A DNA stretch of 64,000 nt. Source: Desulfovibrio psychrotolerans (GTDB lineage: Bacteria > Desulfobacterota > Desulfovibrionia > Desulfovibrionales > Desulfovibrionaceae). Positions 54,895-64,000 of this stretch are shown one piece after another; position 1 is the first letter of the stretch, and each line of letters opens with the position of its first letter. The notes under the pieces are model-generated. The model was not told where the DNA came from, did no database searches, and was given only the letters and a program-made list of their open reading frames with translations. A program made the position numbers and the translations under genes. The DNA is taken from contig NZ_BLVP01000010.1 of NCBI RefSeq assembly GCF_013340305.1, positions 124,001 through 188,000 of the forward strand, given 5' to 3'.

Positions 54895-55395
54895 TCAGCG
54901 GGGCAGAATGCGCACCATCAGCCGCGCGGTGGCAAGGATGTGTCCTTCCATGGCGCGCTGCACCTGCCCTTTGGTGGCTCCGGGCTTAATGCTCACGCGG
55001 GCGTCCAGCGCATGCAGCGTGAACTGACACATGCGGGCCTTGCCCGTGGGTTTAGGCCCGTCATAGCTGGCGTTGCCGCAGGAGTTCAGCCCGTGTCCCG
55101 CGCCGGGAAAGGGATCAAATTCCCTTGCCACGCCTTCCTCCAGCCCGGTCATGGTGGCGGGGAGGTTATAGAGCAGCCAGTGGTCCTGCGTGTCCGTTTC
55201 CGTCATCTGCTCCGCCTGTTCTGCCTGTTTTGTCTGCCGATCTGTGAGCAGTGCCGAATCGCAGATAAGTGTCAGGTATTTGGCCTGCGGGGGAACATCC
55301 TCCCATGCCAGCGGGGGCGAAAGGTTCTCGCCGTCTGCCGCATGGCGCAGGGGCAGGGTGTCGCCGTGGGCAAAGGCAGTGCTTGTTATGCGCAT
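54895..55395 (-). CDS. YbhB/YbcL-like phosphatidylethanolamine-binding protein, degenerate
   Basis: A 166-residue PEBP-fold protein recognised by MRITSTAFAHGDTLP, ENLSPPLAWEDVPP, DHWLLYNLPA and NASYDGPKPTG. The ligand-site DPDAP of the family is absent, replaced by an insert (TDRQTKQAEQAEQMTETD), and the later HRY is not conserved. It lies two bases after the MoeA-like stop. Function is probably altered. Confidence 0.75.
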   Translation of the reverse strand: MRITSTAFAHGDTLPLRHAADGENLSPPLAWEDVPPQAKYLTLICDSALLTDRQTKQAEQAEQMTETDTQDHWLLYNLPATMTGLEEGVAREFDPFPGAGHGLNSCGNASYDGPKPTGKARMCQFTLHALDARVSIKPGATKGQVQRAMEGHILATARLMVRILPR

Positions 55396-55396
55396 A

Positions 55397-57364
55397 TCAG
55401 GACTCCTTGCCCTTCAGTCCGTAACCGGCCTGCATTATCTGTCCGGTGAGGGTGGTTTCGTATCCGCCCATCGCCTCTATGCGGGCGCGGAAGGTGGGAG
55501 AACGCAGCAGCTTCAGCACCGCCTGCACGCCCGGTGTTTCCATAAACCTGTTGGGGATGATGAGGTCGTAGCGTTCGCGGGCAAGGGGAACAAAGTCCAG
55601 TTCCAGCGCGCGCGCCGCCGCGCGGATGCCCAGCCCCGTGTCTGCCGCCCCCGTGAGCACGTTCACCGCCACCGCCATGTGGGTGAACTCTTCCTTGTCG
55701 TAGCCGTTCACAGCATCGAAAGCTATGCCCGCCTGTTTGAGGTGGTAGTCCAGCAGAATGCGTGTTCCCGCGCCGCGCTGCCGGTTCAGAAACCGTACTG
55801 TGCCGTCCGCAAGGTCCTGAATGCTGCGTATCCCGCGCGGATTGCCCTTGGGCACAATGAATCCCTGATGCCGTATGGCAAGGTTCACCAGCGTAACCTC
55901 GTTCTTCGCAAGCTGCTCCGGGAGGTATTTTGCCAGAAAGGGAAAGTTGTAGTCATCGCATTCCGGGTCAAAGAGGTGGGCGCCGGCAAAGTGGCAGGAG
56001 CCGTTCTTAATGGCAAGGATGCCGCCCATGGACCCCACGTGGCTGGAGGTGAGGCGAACGGGCGAATCCAGTCCCATGAGCTCGTCCGCGAGGACATCAA
56101 GGGTGTTGTCGTGGCTGCCCACGCAGACCAGCACGTTCCGCACCGCTTCTTCCGATACCATAAGCTCAGCGGCAACGGCGGTATGCTGTTCCAGCCCTTC
56201 CGCCTGTGCGGGTATGCGGGCCAGCGCCTGCGCCCGCGAAAGCGTGGTGATGCAGCCCGCCCCGCGAGCCAGCGGGGTAGCCACATACTTATCGCCCACC
56301 TTGCCCACGGCAAGGCGCAAAAATTCTTCCATACCCAGCTTGGAGGGAACCTTGCGTGTCAGTTCCACCTGCACCGGCTGGCGGCGGGGTGTTTCCGTCC
56401 GTCCCAGCCAGCATATGAGCGGGGCGAGCAGTTCTTCGAAACACACCACGGCGCTGACAGGATACCCCGGCGCGCCCGCCACCAGCTTGCCCCGGCATAC
56501 CCCGAGCAGCGAAGGCTTGCCGGGCATGGCCGCGATGCCGTGCACCAGCACCTCGCCGAAGGCGGCAATGGTGTCCCGCGTGTAGTCCTTTGTTCCGGCA
56601 GAAGACCCCGCGCAGATGATGGCGATGTGGGCTTCTGATTCAAGGGCGTCCTGCACTGCCTGCCGCAGAGCCTCAGGGTTGTCGGCTACGGGGGGAGTGC
56701 GGGTGACGGTGCAGCCCAGCCGGCGTGCAAGGGCGGCAAGAACCTGCGAGTTACTTTCCACCACCTGACCCGCGCCGGGCGTGGGGCGCGTGGTAAAGTC
56801 CAGCACCTCGTCCCCGGTAGGAATAACGGCAACCCGCACAGGTTCCCAGACGGGAACGTCCCACAGCCCTGCGCTGAGCAGCGCGCCTATGTCGTAGGGG
56901 CTTATGCGGTGGTTGCGGGGAAAGAGCAGTTCCGTGGCCACGATATCCTCACCAATGCGGCGCACATGCTGCCATGGGAAGGCGGGGGCTTCCGTGGCAA
57001 TGGCGTCCGGACCGGATTCCGTCACGTTTTCTATCATGATGACCGCATCGCACCCTTCCGGCAGGGGGTGGCCGGTATTCACCGCGAAACAGTCCGTTCC
57101 CTTGCGCAGCACCTTGGGGCTGCCCTCGCGTGCGCCGAAGGTGGCCTGCGCGGTAACCGCATAGCCGTCCATGGCTGCGCTGTGCACGGTGGGGGAAGAG
57201 AAACGGGCGAAGACGGCCTCGGAGAGCACGCGGTCCGCCGCCTCGTTGGCGGGTACGGTGACGGAGCGGACAAGGCGTTCGCGGTCCAGCGCGGCGCGGG
57301 CTATTTCTACGGCTTCAGGGATGGGGATGGTCTTCAGGTATACGTTGCGCTTGGGTGCGGTCAT
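55397..57364 (-). CDS. MoeA-type molybdopterin synthesis protein with periplasmic-binding-like tail
   Basis: A 655-residue fusion. Residues 10-400 are MoeA (molybdate insertion): ANEAADRVLSEAVF, SSPTVHSAAMDGYAV and VIPTGDEVLDF are landmarks. Residues about 425-640 form a substrate-binding-like domain (VLVCVGSHDNTLDVLADEL; LVNLAIRHQGFIVPKGNPRG; RFLNRQRGAGTRILLDYHLKQ) as in molybdate-sensing proteins. The same fusion exists in other anaerobes. Molybdopterin supports formate and other oxidoreductases. Confidence 0.88.
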   Translation of the reverse strand: MTAPKRNVYLKTIPIPEAVEIARAALDRERLVRSVTVPANEAADRVLSEAVFARFSSPTVHSAAMDGYAVTAQATFGAREGSPKVLRKGTDCFAVNTGHPLPEGCDAVIMIENVTESGPDAIATEAPAFPWQHVRRIGEDIVATELLFPRNHRISPYDIGALLSAGLWDVPVWEPVRVAVIPTGDEVLDFTTRPTPGAGQVVESNSQVLAALARRLGCTVTRTPPVADNPEALRQAVQDALESEAHIAIICAGSSAGTKDYTRDTIAAFGEVLVHGIAAMPGKPSLLGVCRGKLVAGAPGYPVSAVVCFEELLAPLICWLGRTETPRRQPVQVELTRKVPSKLGMEEFLRLAVGKVGDKYVATPLARGAGCITTLSRAQALARIPAQAEGLEQHTAVAAELMVSEEAVRNVLVCVGSHDNTLDVLADELMGLDSPVRLTSSHVGSMGGILAIKNGSCHFAGAHLFDPECDDYNFPFLAKYLPEQLAKNEVTLVNLAIRHQGFIVPKGNPRGIRSIQDLADGTVRFLNRQRGAGTRILLDYHLKQAGIAFDAVNGYDKEEFTHMAVAVNVLTGAADTGLGIRAAARALELDFVPLARERYDLIIPNRFMETPGVQAVLKLLRSPTFRARIEAMGGYETTLTGQIMQAGYGLKGKES

Positions 57365-57428
57365 GCGGATTCTCCGTGGGTATGACGCGGTTACGGCGGC
57401 GGTGTCGTCAGGGCGTGTCCGGTCAGTG

Positions 57429-58547
57429 TCAGTCGGTGCTTGCGGGGGGCAACTGCTGCTCTATAGCCTGCTTGTGCCTGCGGTACAACCCGCGAAACTG
57501 GTGATAGGTGAGTCCGAGCAGGTCTGCGGCCTGCCGCTGGTTATGCCGTGCGCGGAGCAGTGCCTGCCGCAGCGAATGCAGTTCCAGCCGCCGTATGGCC
57601 TCCGGAAGTGGCTCGGCAAGGACTGTGCGGGGCTGTGTTTCTTCCGGCCAGGCTTCCTGCGGCAGCGGGCGGGCTGTGCTGTCACAGGCGGCTGTTCTGG
57701 GGGCGGACTCCGCGAACTCCGTTACAGCGTTGGGCTGCCAGGGTGAGCGGAAAGGGTTGACCGGAAGCTCGGCAAGATGCAGTCCCTGCCGGAAAACAGC
57801 CCGCTCCACCGTGTTCTTGAGCTCACGGATGTTTCCCGGCCACGGATGGCGATGCAGTGTACGCAGGGCGTCCGGTCCGAATTCCGGCGTGCCGTTCAGT
57901 TCCAGTTCCATCGCCATGGACGACGCGAAACGCTGCGCAAGGAGCAGTATGTCTTCCCCGCGTTCGCGCAGAGGCGGCAGGGTCAGCACCTCAAAGCTCA
58001 GCCGGTCCAGCAGGTCGTGCAGAAATATGCCCCGTGCCGCCAGTTGCGGCAGGTGGGCGTTGGTCGCGCCCACAATGCGCACATCCGTGTGCACAGAGCG
58101 GGAGCCGCCCACCCGTTGCAGGGTGCCGTATTCCACCGTGCGCAGAATGCTCTCCTGCATGCGTCTGGGCATGGCGGCAATTTCGTCCAGAAAAAGAGTG
58201 CCTCCGTCTGCCTGTTCAAACCGCCCTGCGCGGCGCACTGTGGCACCGGTAAAGGCTCCGGCCTCGTGACCAAAGAGTTCCGACTCCAGCAATGTCTCGG
58301 AAAGAGAGGCACAGTTTACCGTGACCAGCGGCTTGCGCCAGCGGCGGGAAAGGTAGTGCAGGCGTACGGCGGCCAGTTCCTTGCCGGTTCCGCGTTCTCC
58401 GATGATAAGGACGGGCCGGTCCACGGCTGCCACACGGGAGAGGTGCTCCTGAAAGGACAGAAATGCCTCGGACGTGCCCATGGCTTCGGTATGGGCGGAC
58501 GGGAGCGGCAGGGAATGGGTGTCGTTGTCCATGGCCGAACATGGCAT
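57429..58547 (-). CDS. pspF: PspF-type sigma-54 activator
   Basis: A 372-residue enhancer-binding protein with an AAA+ domain and no receiver: GERGTGKE (Walker A), GAFTGAT (sigma-54 contact), [11 protein letters not shown] (Walker B) and an HTH at the C-terminus ([30 protein letters not shown]). Lack of a sensory domain and divergence from pspA identify it as PspF, which PspA restrains. Start at 58547 or 58532 cannot be told apart. Confidence 0.88.
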   Translation of the reverse strand: MPCSAMDNDTHSLPLPSAHTEAMGTSEAFLSFQEHLSRVAAVDRPVLIIGERGTGKELAAVRLHYLSRRWRKPLVTVNCASLSETLLESELFGHEAGAFTGATVRRAGRFEQADGGTLFLDEIAAMPRRMQESILRTVEYGTLQRVGGSRSVHTDVRIVGATNAHLPQLAARGIFLHDLLDRLSFEVLTLPPLRERGEDILLLAQRFASSMAMELELNGTPEFGPDALRTLHRHPWPGNIRELKNTVERAVFRQGLHLAELPVNPFRSPWQPNAVTEFAESAPRTAACDSTARPLPQEAWPEETQPRTVLAEPLPEAIRRLELHSLRQALLRARHNQRQAADLLGLTYHQFRGLYRRHKQAIEQQLPPASTD

Positions 58548-58671
58548 GCATTGGTAAAAAAATCCATTGTTTGGTTTAATCTGCTATTTATTGGCATAAA
58601 AAGCCATGAAAGAATTTGGATGGTGCGAGCGGTTTTCCCGTAATTACGGCATGTTGAAAAGGTGTCGTGGC

Positions 58672-58686
58672 TGGCATGGATTGTGC
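58672..58686 (+). promoter_or_regulatory. sigma-54 promoter of the psp operon
   Basis: TGGCATGGATTGTGC has GG at -24 and GC at -12 separated by ten bases, the sigma-54 pattern. It lies about 140 bases before pspA and on the same strand. Confidence 0.7.
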
Positions 58687-58828
58687 CTTATGACGGGCAG
58701 GCTACGACATGTACAGGACACGACTTGTACAGGTTACGCGTGTACTTTTTCGCCCGTCCCGGAGCGCTTCCGAGCACAGCAGAGCATCAGGGACGCGGGC
58801 GGTAACAGCACAGAAACCGGAGGACGGT

Positions 58829-59506
58829 ATGGGCATATTCACCCGTTTTCACGACATTATTTCTTCCAATCTCAACGCCATGCTGGACAAGGCGGAAGAC
58901 CCGGAAAAGATGATACGCATGATGATCCGCGAGATGGAGGAAACCCTTGTGGAGCTGAAGGCCAACTGCGCCGCCACTATGGCCGAATGCATGCGCATAC
59001 GGCGCGAGCGTGATGCCGCAACCGCAGCCACGGACAAGTGGCAGCAGCGCGCGGAACTTGCCATGGGCCGGGGGCGCGAGGACCTTGCCCGTGAAGCCCT
59101 GCTGGAAAAGCACCGCGAACAGGAGCGGGCAGACGCGTTGGGGCGCGAGCTTGCCGGATGCGAAAGTCTGGTGGCGCAGGCGCAGGAGGACCTGACCGTG
59201 CTGGAAGGCAAGCTGGCTTCCACCAAGGAGAAGCAGGGTCTGCTGGTGCAGCGCAGAACGCACGCGGTAACACGCAAGCAGGCGCGCATGGACGTGCACA
59301 GGGCGGGCGGTTATGACGCAGTGCGCCGCTTTGAGGAACTGGAGCAGCGTGTGGAGCGCATGGAAGCAGAGGCCGATGTGGCGGGCGTGGCAATGCGCGC
59401 AGGGTCGCTTGAATCGCGCTTTTCTGATCTGGAGGGCGCGGGCCGGGTGGAAGAGGAGCTTGCGGCACTCAGGGCACGCATGGGCGGCGGCAATACGGGT
59501 CGGTAA
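58829..59506 (+). CDS. pspA: phage shock protein A
   Basis: A 225-residue all-helical, coiled-coil PspA/IM30 family protein: MGIFTRFHDIISSNLNAMLDKAEDPEKM (membrane-binding amphipathic helix), MIREMEETLVELKANCAATM and the FEELEQRVERMEAEAD hairpin. It maintains membrane integrity and inhibits PspF. ATG 58829 has GGAGGA seven bases upstream. Confidence 0.94.
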   Translation: MGIFTRFHDIISSNLNAMLDKAEDPEKMIRMMIREMEETLVELKANCAATMAECMRIRRERDAATAATDKWQQRAELAMGRGREDLAREALLEKHREQERADALGRELAGCESLVAQAQEDLTVLEGKLASTKEKQGLLVQRRTHAVTRKQARMDVHRAGGYDAVRRFEELEQRVERMEAEADVAGVAMRAGSLESRFSDLEGAGRVEEELAALRARMGGGNTGR

Positions 59507-59792
59507 TCTGTCTGCGCGGCCCCGATGTTCCCTTGCTGTTGATGCCCCGGTCATGTTTCGATGCTGCTCTGATACGGTCCAGGTACTGTTCTGGTACTGT
59601 TCGCAATCCCAATCCGGCGCGGCGGTGCAATGAGAGCCATCGTTGCAGGGCCCCCTGCCGCCGGGAGGCGGCATCCGGCAATGTGGCCAGCTATGCAGGC
59701 TGTACAGGGACGCATGGCACTTGTTCGACCGTCCGCAGTGCGGTAAAGAAGAGGGACAACGGGGGTACAGAATGCACATAACGGGAGATTTC
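59507..59792 (+). other. pspA-pspB gap, no gene seen
   Basis: A 286-base stretch with no supported gene. It contains a direct repeat GGTACTGTTC at 59582-59591 and 59593-59602. The downstream psp genes could be served by read-through from pspA. Confidence 0.4.
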
Positions 59793-60065
59793 ATGCCTCA
59801 CGGTCCATTCTTTTTCTTCTGGCTTATTATTCCGGCCATCTGCCTTATCGTGGTGTATAAGTTGCTGCGCGAGAGGCGCAGGCCCGAAGACGAGCCGCAG
59901 GCTGTGGATGAAGCCCGCATGATTCAGGAAATGTACCGCTCTTTGGCGCGCATGGAAGAACGTGTGGAAACGCTGGAGGCCCTGCTCGCCGATGTGCAGT
60001 CGCAGCGGCGCGGAGCAGAATGGCCCGGTCAGGAAACTGGTAAGGAACCCGGCAAGGACAGGTGA
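59793..60065 (+). CDS. pspB: phage shock protein B
   Basis: A 90-residue protein: MPHGPFFFFWLIIPAICLIVVYKLLRERRRP (single TM near residues 5-21) followed by a coiled coil (RMIQEMYRSLARMEERVETLEALLADV). PspB with PspC senses membrane stress. I choose ATG 59793 because GGGAG precedes it by five bases; ATG 59772 is possible. The stop overlaps a GTG for the next gene. Confidence 0.85.
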   Translation: MPHGPFFFFWLIIPAICLIVVYKLLRERRRPEDEPQAVDEARMIQEMYRSLARMEERVETLEALLADVQSQRRGAEWPGQETGKEPGKDR

Positions 60066-60070
60066 AGACC

Positions 60071-60601
60071 ATGTACGGCGGTAATGGCGGAAACGGCAGA
60101 GAAGGCCGGTGGCGGCGCGATGGTGATCGGACCTGCGAATATGGCGGGCATGGCGGATACGGCGCGCGCGGCGGCATGGGCTGCGGAAACGGATTCCCTG
60201 AAGGCGGAGGCGGCTATGGGTCGTTCGCGCATGGGGGGGGGCGTCCGCTCTACCGCGCCCGGGACGGAAGGTTCATGGGCGTGTGCAAGGGGCTGGCGCG
60301 CCACTTTGATGTCCGCGTCAGGTATGTGCGCCTTGCCTTCATACTGGCGGCGGTGTTCAGCGCCTTCTGGCCCGTTCTGGCCGTGTATATTTTTCTGGGG
60401 CTGATCATGAAACCCGAACCCGTGCTTATGCCGCAGGATGAGGGAGAGCGCGATTTTTATTCGGCCTATGTCGGCTCAAGGGCAGAGGCGGTTTCGCGTC
60501 TGCGGGAAAAGTTCGGCAATCTGGAAACACGCCTCCGCCGTATGGAAAGCGTGGTCACGAGCCGGGAATTTGATTGGGAGCGGCGGTTCCGCGACCGGTA
60601 G
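60071..60601 (+). CDS. pspC: phage shock protein C
   Basis: A 176-residue protein: a glycine-rich N-terminus (many Gly-Gly-Met-type repeats, residues 2-58) then the PspC domain RPLYRARDGRFMGVCKGLARHFDVRV with a TM near 88-112 (LAFILAAVFSAFWPVLAVYIFLGL) and a C-terminal coiled coil. ATG 60071 follows AGGTG six bases upstream; GTG 60062 overlaps the pspB stop and is an alternative. Confidence 0.85.
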   Translation: MYGGNGGNGREGRWRRDGDRTCEYGGHGGYGARGGMGCGNGFPEGGGGYGSFAHGGGRPLYRARDGRFMGVCKGLARHFDVRVRYVRLAFILAAVFSAFWPVLAVYIFLGLIMKPEPVLMPQDEGERDFYSAYVGSRAEAVSRLREKFGNLETRLRRMESVVTSREFDWERRFRDR

Positions 60602-60644
60602 CCGCTGCTTTTGCTCCGGCAGGGGCAAGATCAATCCTCAATCT

Positions 60645-61442
60645 TCAATCCAATTGACGGACCGCCGTGCCGGTGGAGCGCACCACGTCATGCTTGTCCA
60701 GCACGGCATCATACACACCTTTTGAACGTACCGCGTTCATCCCCTCGTTGAAGATATTCCGCAGCTGCCTGCCCCTGCTGGTGGGCGCAAAGGCCATATG
60801 CAAACTTTTGGTGTGCAGCGGCGGGTCCATGAAGACGACCTCGTGGCGTTCTTCGGCAGGCAGGCTGTCCAGCATCCGTTCCAGCGTTTCCCGCGTGTCC
60901 AGCATCATGTCAATGCGTCCGGCCACCAGCTTGCGGTAGTTTTGGATTTCGTGCGGAACCTCTTCCACCAGAAAGATGCCCAGATCGGCCAGATTCTTCT
61001 TGTAGGAGGTATGCTGCACCGTGCCTATGCGCCAGCCTTGCAGGTTCTGCGGTGTGGTGTAGGGAATCTCCACTTCCTTCAGGCGCATGAACACGGAATC
61101 CACATCCAGAACGGATTCACTCAGGTGATAGCGCTTCAGGTTGTTCCCCGACATATACACAGGCAGCAGCGCGTCCGTCTCTCCCTGCTGCATCATGGAA
61201 ACGGCCCGTGCCCACGGCACGATGGTGAACTGTGCCTCCAGCCCCTGTAGCTGCAGGGCAATCTTGGCTATTTCTGCCAAGGCTCCGGAGTCCGGCAGGG
61301 TCGCCGTGGTGTAGGGAACCCATTCGCACATGACAATGCGCACGGCTGCATTGCGGTTTTTTTGCGCTGCAGCGGGAGCCACGACAGACAGAACCAGAAT
61401 AATGGCAAGCAGCAGTGCGGAACATATTCGTGTAACGGTCAT
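60645..61442 (-). CDS. periplasmic substrate-binding-like protein
   Basis: A 265-residue protein with a signal peptide (MTVTRICSALLLAIILVLSVVAPAAAQ) and a PBP type II fold: RIVMCEWVPYTTATLPDSGALAEI, FTIVPWARAVSMMQQGETDALLPV and LHMAFAPTSRGRQLRN. No transporter genes adjoin it, so it may be a sensor-associated or orphan binding protein. GGGGAGA four bases before ATG. Confidence 0.75.
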   Translation of the reverse strand: MTVTRICSALLLAIILVLSVVAPAAAQKNRNAAVRIVMCEWVPYTTATLPDSGALAEIAKIALQLQGLEAQFTIVPWARAVSMMQQGETDALLPVYMSGNNLKRYHLSESVLDVDSVFMRLKEVEIPYTTPQNLQGWRIGTVQHTSYKKNLADLGIFLVEEVPHEIQNYRKLVAGRIDMMLDTRETLERMLDSLPAEERHEVVFMDPPLHTKSLHMAFAPTSRGRQLRNIFNEGMNAVRSKGVYDAVLDKHDVVRSTGTAVRQLD

Positions 61443-61538
61443 CGTCTCTCCCCTTCCGATGCCGGAAAATGCGGTGCGCCGTGCGAAAAGCCGGAGCCGG
61501 AATCTCCTCCGGGCTTCGCGCACAACCTCGTGCTGGCG

Positions 61539-62159
61539 TTACTGCGTGATGATGCGGTACTGCAGCAACTCATCCTGCGTGAGAATGTGGTATTCTCCCT
61601 TGGGTGCTGCCTGTAGTGAGAACCAGTAGAAGTCGTCCGGAATGCCGTGGTCGCGGTACCACGCCAGATAGCCGAAATGCAGGCTGTGGTGGCGGGGCAG
61701 GTCGGCGCCGTATGTCTGGCCGTCATACCATGAACTCACGGCTATGCGCGCGCCCGAGGCCGCAGTGCGCTTCCATCCGCCGATGAAGAAGTCCAGACCT
61801 TCCGGCGAAATGTAACCGTCTGCCGGAACGTGTGTGGCGAGGCGGTAATCTTTGAGCATGCGTGCGGCTTCCCGGTTTTCCCGGTATCCGGTGGAGCCGG
61901 GCACATGCTGCATGACAATGGTTTTGACGGATTCGTTTTCGCTCATCATGTCCAGAAGAACCGTGGAGGTGTTTCTGTCAATGACGCCGCGCATCAGGGC
62001 TATGCTGCCCTGGGGGGTGAACGAGGCGGAGTCCGTGTCAGGGTTGCCGGTCCCCATGCCCATGCATCCGGAAAGGGCCGTTGCCCACAGCAGGCAGCAG
62101 ACGGTCAGCAATAGGGAAACCCGCCCGGTGCGGGGAGTCGTGGTGGTGGTATGATGCAC
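61539..62159 (-). CDS. putative lipoprotein of unknown function
   Basis: A 206-residue protein with a lipobox (ATALSGC near residue 27) after a short signal and a soluble domain of no recognised family (LMRGVIDRNTSTVLLDMMS, GYISPEGLDFFIGGWKRTAASGARIAVSSWYDG). GTG 62159 is chosen because GGAGG lies five bases before it. It lies upstream of the binding-protein gene on the same strand. Confidence 0.65.
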   Translation of the reverse strand: MHHTTTTTPRTGRVSLLLTVCCLLWATALSGCMGMGTGNPDTDSASFTPQGSIALMRGVIDRNTSTVLLDMMSENESVKTIVMQHVPGSTGYRENREAARMLKDYRLATHVPADGYISPEGLDFFIGGWKRTAASGARIAVSSWYDGQTYGADLPRHHSLHFGYLAWYRDHGIPDDFYWFSLQAAPKGEYHILTQDELLQYRIITQ

Positions 62160-62243
62160 CGTTTCCTCCGAATGTACGCGATGGGGCGTATGATAGCGCA
62201 GCGCGGGGCAAAATCCAAGAAAATCCGGCATGCCCGGCCTGAA

Positions 62244-62291
62244 TATACGTTAGGACATACGCCAGGGCATACGTCTGGCCATACCCGTGGC
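62244..62291. repeat. 12-base tandem repeat, four imperfect copies
   Basis: ATATACGTTAGG, ACATACGCCAGG, GCATACGTCTGG and CCATACCCGTGG follow one another in the gap between leuB and the lipoprotein gene. They share ATAC at positions 3-6 and GG at the end. Confidence 0.8.
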
Positions 62292-62327
62292 TGTGCCACT
62301 TGGCCCATTCGCGCCGGTTGCGAACAG

Positions 62328-62364
62328 CCCCGGAGCACCGGAACACATCCGGCACTCCGGGGCA
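62328..62364 (-). other. GC hairpin after leuB
   Basis: GCCCCGGAG and CTCCGGGGC form a nine-base-pair stem around an inner CCGG pair, 62 bases past the leuB stop. There is no T run, so a Rho-dependent or processing role is more likely than an intrinsic terminator. Confidence 0.5.
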
Positions 62365-62426
62365 CATTAGATGCACCGTATGCGCAGCCTGCGCAAACAG
62401 GCTTAAAGGGCGCGCTCCGTGTCCGG

Positions 62427-63500
62427 CTAAATGCGCTCCGCCACCAGATTGCCCATGGTGTTGCAGCCCACAAGGCTTTTGCCTTCTTCCATGATGTCGC
62501 CTGTGCGGTAGCCTTCCTGCAGCACGCGCTGCACGGCGTTTTCAATGGCTTGTGCCTCGTCGTTCAGGCTGAAGGCATAGCGCAGCATCATGGCCACGGA
62601 AAGGATGGTGGCCAGCGGGTTGGCCTTGTTCTGGCCTGCGATATCCGGCGCGGAACCATGGATGGGCTCGTACAGGCCGGGACCGCCCGCGCCCAGAGAG
62701 GCCGAGGGCAGCATGCCTATGGAACCGGTGATGACTGCCGCCTCGTCGGAAAGGATGTCGCCGAACAGGTTGCCCGTGACAATAACATCAAACTGGTTGG
62801 GGTTGCGTACCAGCTGCATGGCGGCGTTATCAACATACATGTGGGTGAGTTCCACTTCGGGATACTCCTTGGCAACCTCTTCCACCACCTCGCGCCACAG
62901 GCGGGAAACTTCCAGCACGTTGGCCTTGTCCACCGAGCAGAGACGCTTTTCGCGCTTCATGGCGGCGTCAAAGGCAAGGCGGGCGATGCGGCGCACTTCT
63001 TCTTCATCATACACCATGGTGTTAAAGGCGGTCATCTTGCCGTCGCGCATTTCGCGGCCCACGGGCTGCCCGAAATAGATGCAGCCTGTGAGTTCGCGCA
63101 CCACCATAACGTCAATGCCGTCCTTCACAATGTCCGGGCGCAGAAAGCAGGCCTGTGCCAGTTCGGGGAACAGCTTGGCCGGACGCAGGTTGGCAAACAG
63201 CCCCAGCGCCTTGCGGATGCCCAAAAGGCCCTTCTCGGGCCGTCTGTCTCCGGGCAGGGTATCCCATTTGGGACCGCCCACCGCGCCCAGCAGCACGGCA
63301 TCGGCTGCCTTGCACGCGGCCACGGTTTCGTCCGGCAGCGGGTTTCCCGTGGCGTCTATGGCCACGCCGCCGATGAGCGCGTTGCTGTATTCCACGGTGT
63401 GACCGAATTTTGCGGCCACCTTGTCCAGCACAGCCACCGCCTGTTCCACAATTTCAGGGCCTATGCCGTCACCCGGCATCAGGCATATCTTCATATTCAT
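62427..63500 (-). CDS. leuB: 3-isopropylmalate dehydrogenase
   Basis: A 357-residue NAD-dependent enzyme of leucine synthesis. [36 protein letters not shown] and [15 protein letters not shown]-type blocks are typical, with the [20 protein letters not shown] signature. ATG 63500 has GGAG six bases upstream; the frame extends four codons further without need. It follows leuD. Confidence 0.97.
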   Translation of the reverse strand: MNMKICLMPGDGIGPEIVEQAVAVLDKVAAKFGHTVEYSNALIGGVAIDATGNPLPDETVAACKAADAVLLGAVGGPKWDTLPGDRRPEKGLLGIRKALGLFANLRPAKLFPELAQACFLRPDIVKDGIDVMVVRELTGCIYFGQPVGREMRDGKMTAFNTMVYDEEEVRRIARLAFDAAMKREKRLCSVDKANVLEVSRLWREVVEEVAKEYPEVELTHMYVDNAAMQLVRNPNQFDVIVTGNLFGDILSDEAAVITGSIGMLPSASLGAGGPGLYEPIHGSAPDIAGQNKANPLATILSVAMMLRYAFSLNDEAQAIENAVQRVLQEGYRTGDIMEEGKSLVGCNTMGNLVAERI

Positions 63501-63637
63501 GACCGACTCCAACGAAGAAGAGTGAGTTTTGTACTTATGAGTTTGTGTAATGCCTCCGGCGGACAGGGCAGAGCCCTGAACGCGAAGTGCGGAGTTGTCC
63601 GGCAGAGGCGTTCTTCCACAATAACCCTTCCGCTACG

Positions 63638-64000
63638 TTACGCGTTCAGCTTTTCCCTGACGTAGGGGATGAGTCCGCCCTTGTCGAGAAACTCGCGCAT
63701 AAACGCGGGCAGCGGCGGATAGGTTATCTCCGTGCCCGTGGTCCTGTTGGTGATGACACCCTTTTCAATGTCCACGCTTATGGTGTCGTGGTCGTTGATC
63801 TTGTGTATGTCATCGCCGATTTCTATGAGCAGAAGCCCCATGTTGAAGCTGTTGCGGTAGAAGATACGGGCGAAGGAGTGGGCGATAACCACCGGAATGC
63901 CCGCGCCGAGAATGGAAATGGGCGCGTGCTCGCGGGAAGAGCCGCAGCCGAAGTTCTCTCCGCCGACCATTATGTCGCCTTCCTTGACGCGCTTAACCCA
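63638..64000 (-). CDS. leuD: 3-isopropylmalate dehydratase small subunit, partial
   Basis: The 3-prime end of leu[21 protein letters not shown] is the signature loop; [21 protein letters not shown] and the C-terminal [10 protein letters not shown] complete the gene. The upstream codons run off the right edge (the frame continues beyond 63970). Isomerises isopropylmalate together with LeuC; leuD-leuB order is standard. Confidence 0.92.
   Translation of the reverse strand, partial: WVKRVKEGDIMVGGENFGCGSSREHAPISILGAGIPVVIAHSFARIFYRNSFNMGLLLIEIGDDIHKINDHDTISVDIEKGVITNRTTGTEITYPPLPAFMREFLDKGGLIPYVREKLNA

Overview
The window reads as a piece of a Gram-negative, GC-rich chromosome, most likely from a sulfate reducer of the Desulfovibrionaceae. 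That assignment is inference. It rests on the amphi-Trp and XXXCH gene pair at the left end, lipid A, Psp and TolC genes that imply an outer membrane, and the ribosomal/tRNA gene order. Nearly everything before 22.3 kb is read on the minus strand.

Region 1 (1-3.2 kb) is an uncharacterised operon: an XXXCH-domain protein, a PHP-like metal-binding protein, a small amphi-Trp protein and a PhoU-like domain fused to a phosphotransferase-like domain (cut by the window edge). Region 2 (3.4-17.5 kb) is the transcription/translation core: rpoC, rpoB, rplL, rplJ, rplA, rplK, nusG, secE, tRNA-Trp, rpmG, tuf, then tRNA-Thr(GGT), Gly, Tyr and Thr(TGT), with a visible rpoB promoter, an L12 terminator, an L10 leader and an rpoC terminator. 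Region 3 (17.8-22.3 kb) carries lpxC, prmC, prfA, a DUF1385 membrane protein and rpmE.

Region 4 (22.5-36.1 kb) mixes housekeeping and sensing genes: a TlyA-type RNA methyltransferase, a hybrid histidine kinase, a TudS-like desulfidase, a BMP-type binding protein, mntP, a MarR regulator, an orphan ECF T-component, umuDC, ftsY and a two-PAS histidine kinase.

Region 5 (36.2-43.9 kb) is clearly A+T-rich compared with its flanks and looks acquired. It encodes a tripartite efflux machine (TolC-like, MacA/HlyD-like, separate ATPase, two different MacB/FtsX-type permeases). Directly upstream lie three paralogous 105-106 residue membrane proteins of unknown function, two of them on a duplicated segment that also copies a hairpin. 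This is my best candidate for an undescribed system.

Region 6 (44-54.7 kb) is one long surface-glycan operon read from a near-consensus promoter at 54.69 kb: a winged-helix regulator with a Rossmann-like tail, neuB, a glycosyltransferase, a UDP-glucuronate decarboxylase-like gene, neuA, an unknown, a glycosyltransferase-methyltransferase fusion and two more glycosyltransferases. Several of its proteins carry odd low-complexity inserts. Region 7 (54.9-64 kb) holds a degenerate YbhB-like gene, a MoeA-binding-protein fusion, pspF divergent from pspABC with a sigma-54 promoter, a periplasmic solute-binding-like protein, a lipoprotein, leuB and the 3' part of leuD.
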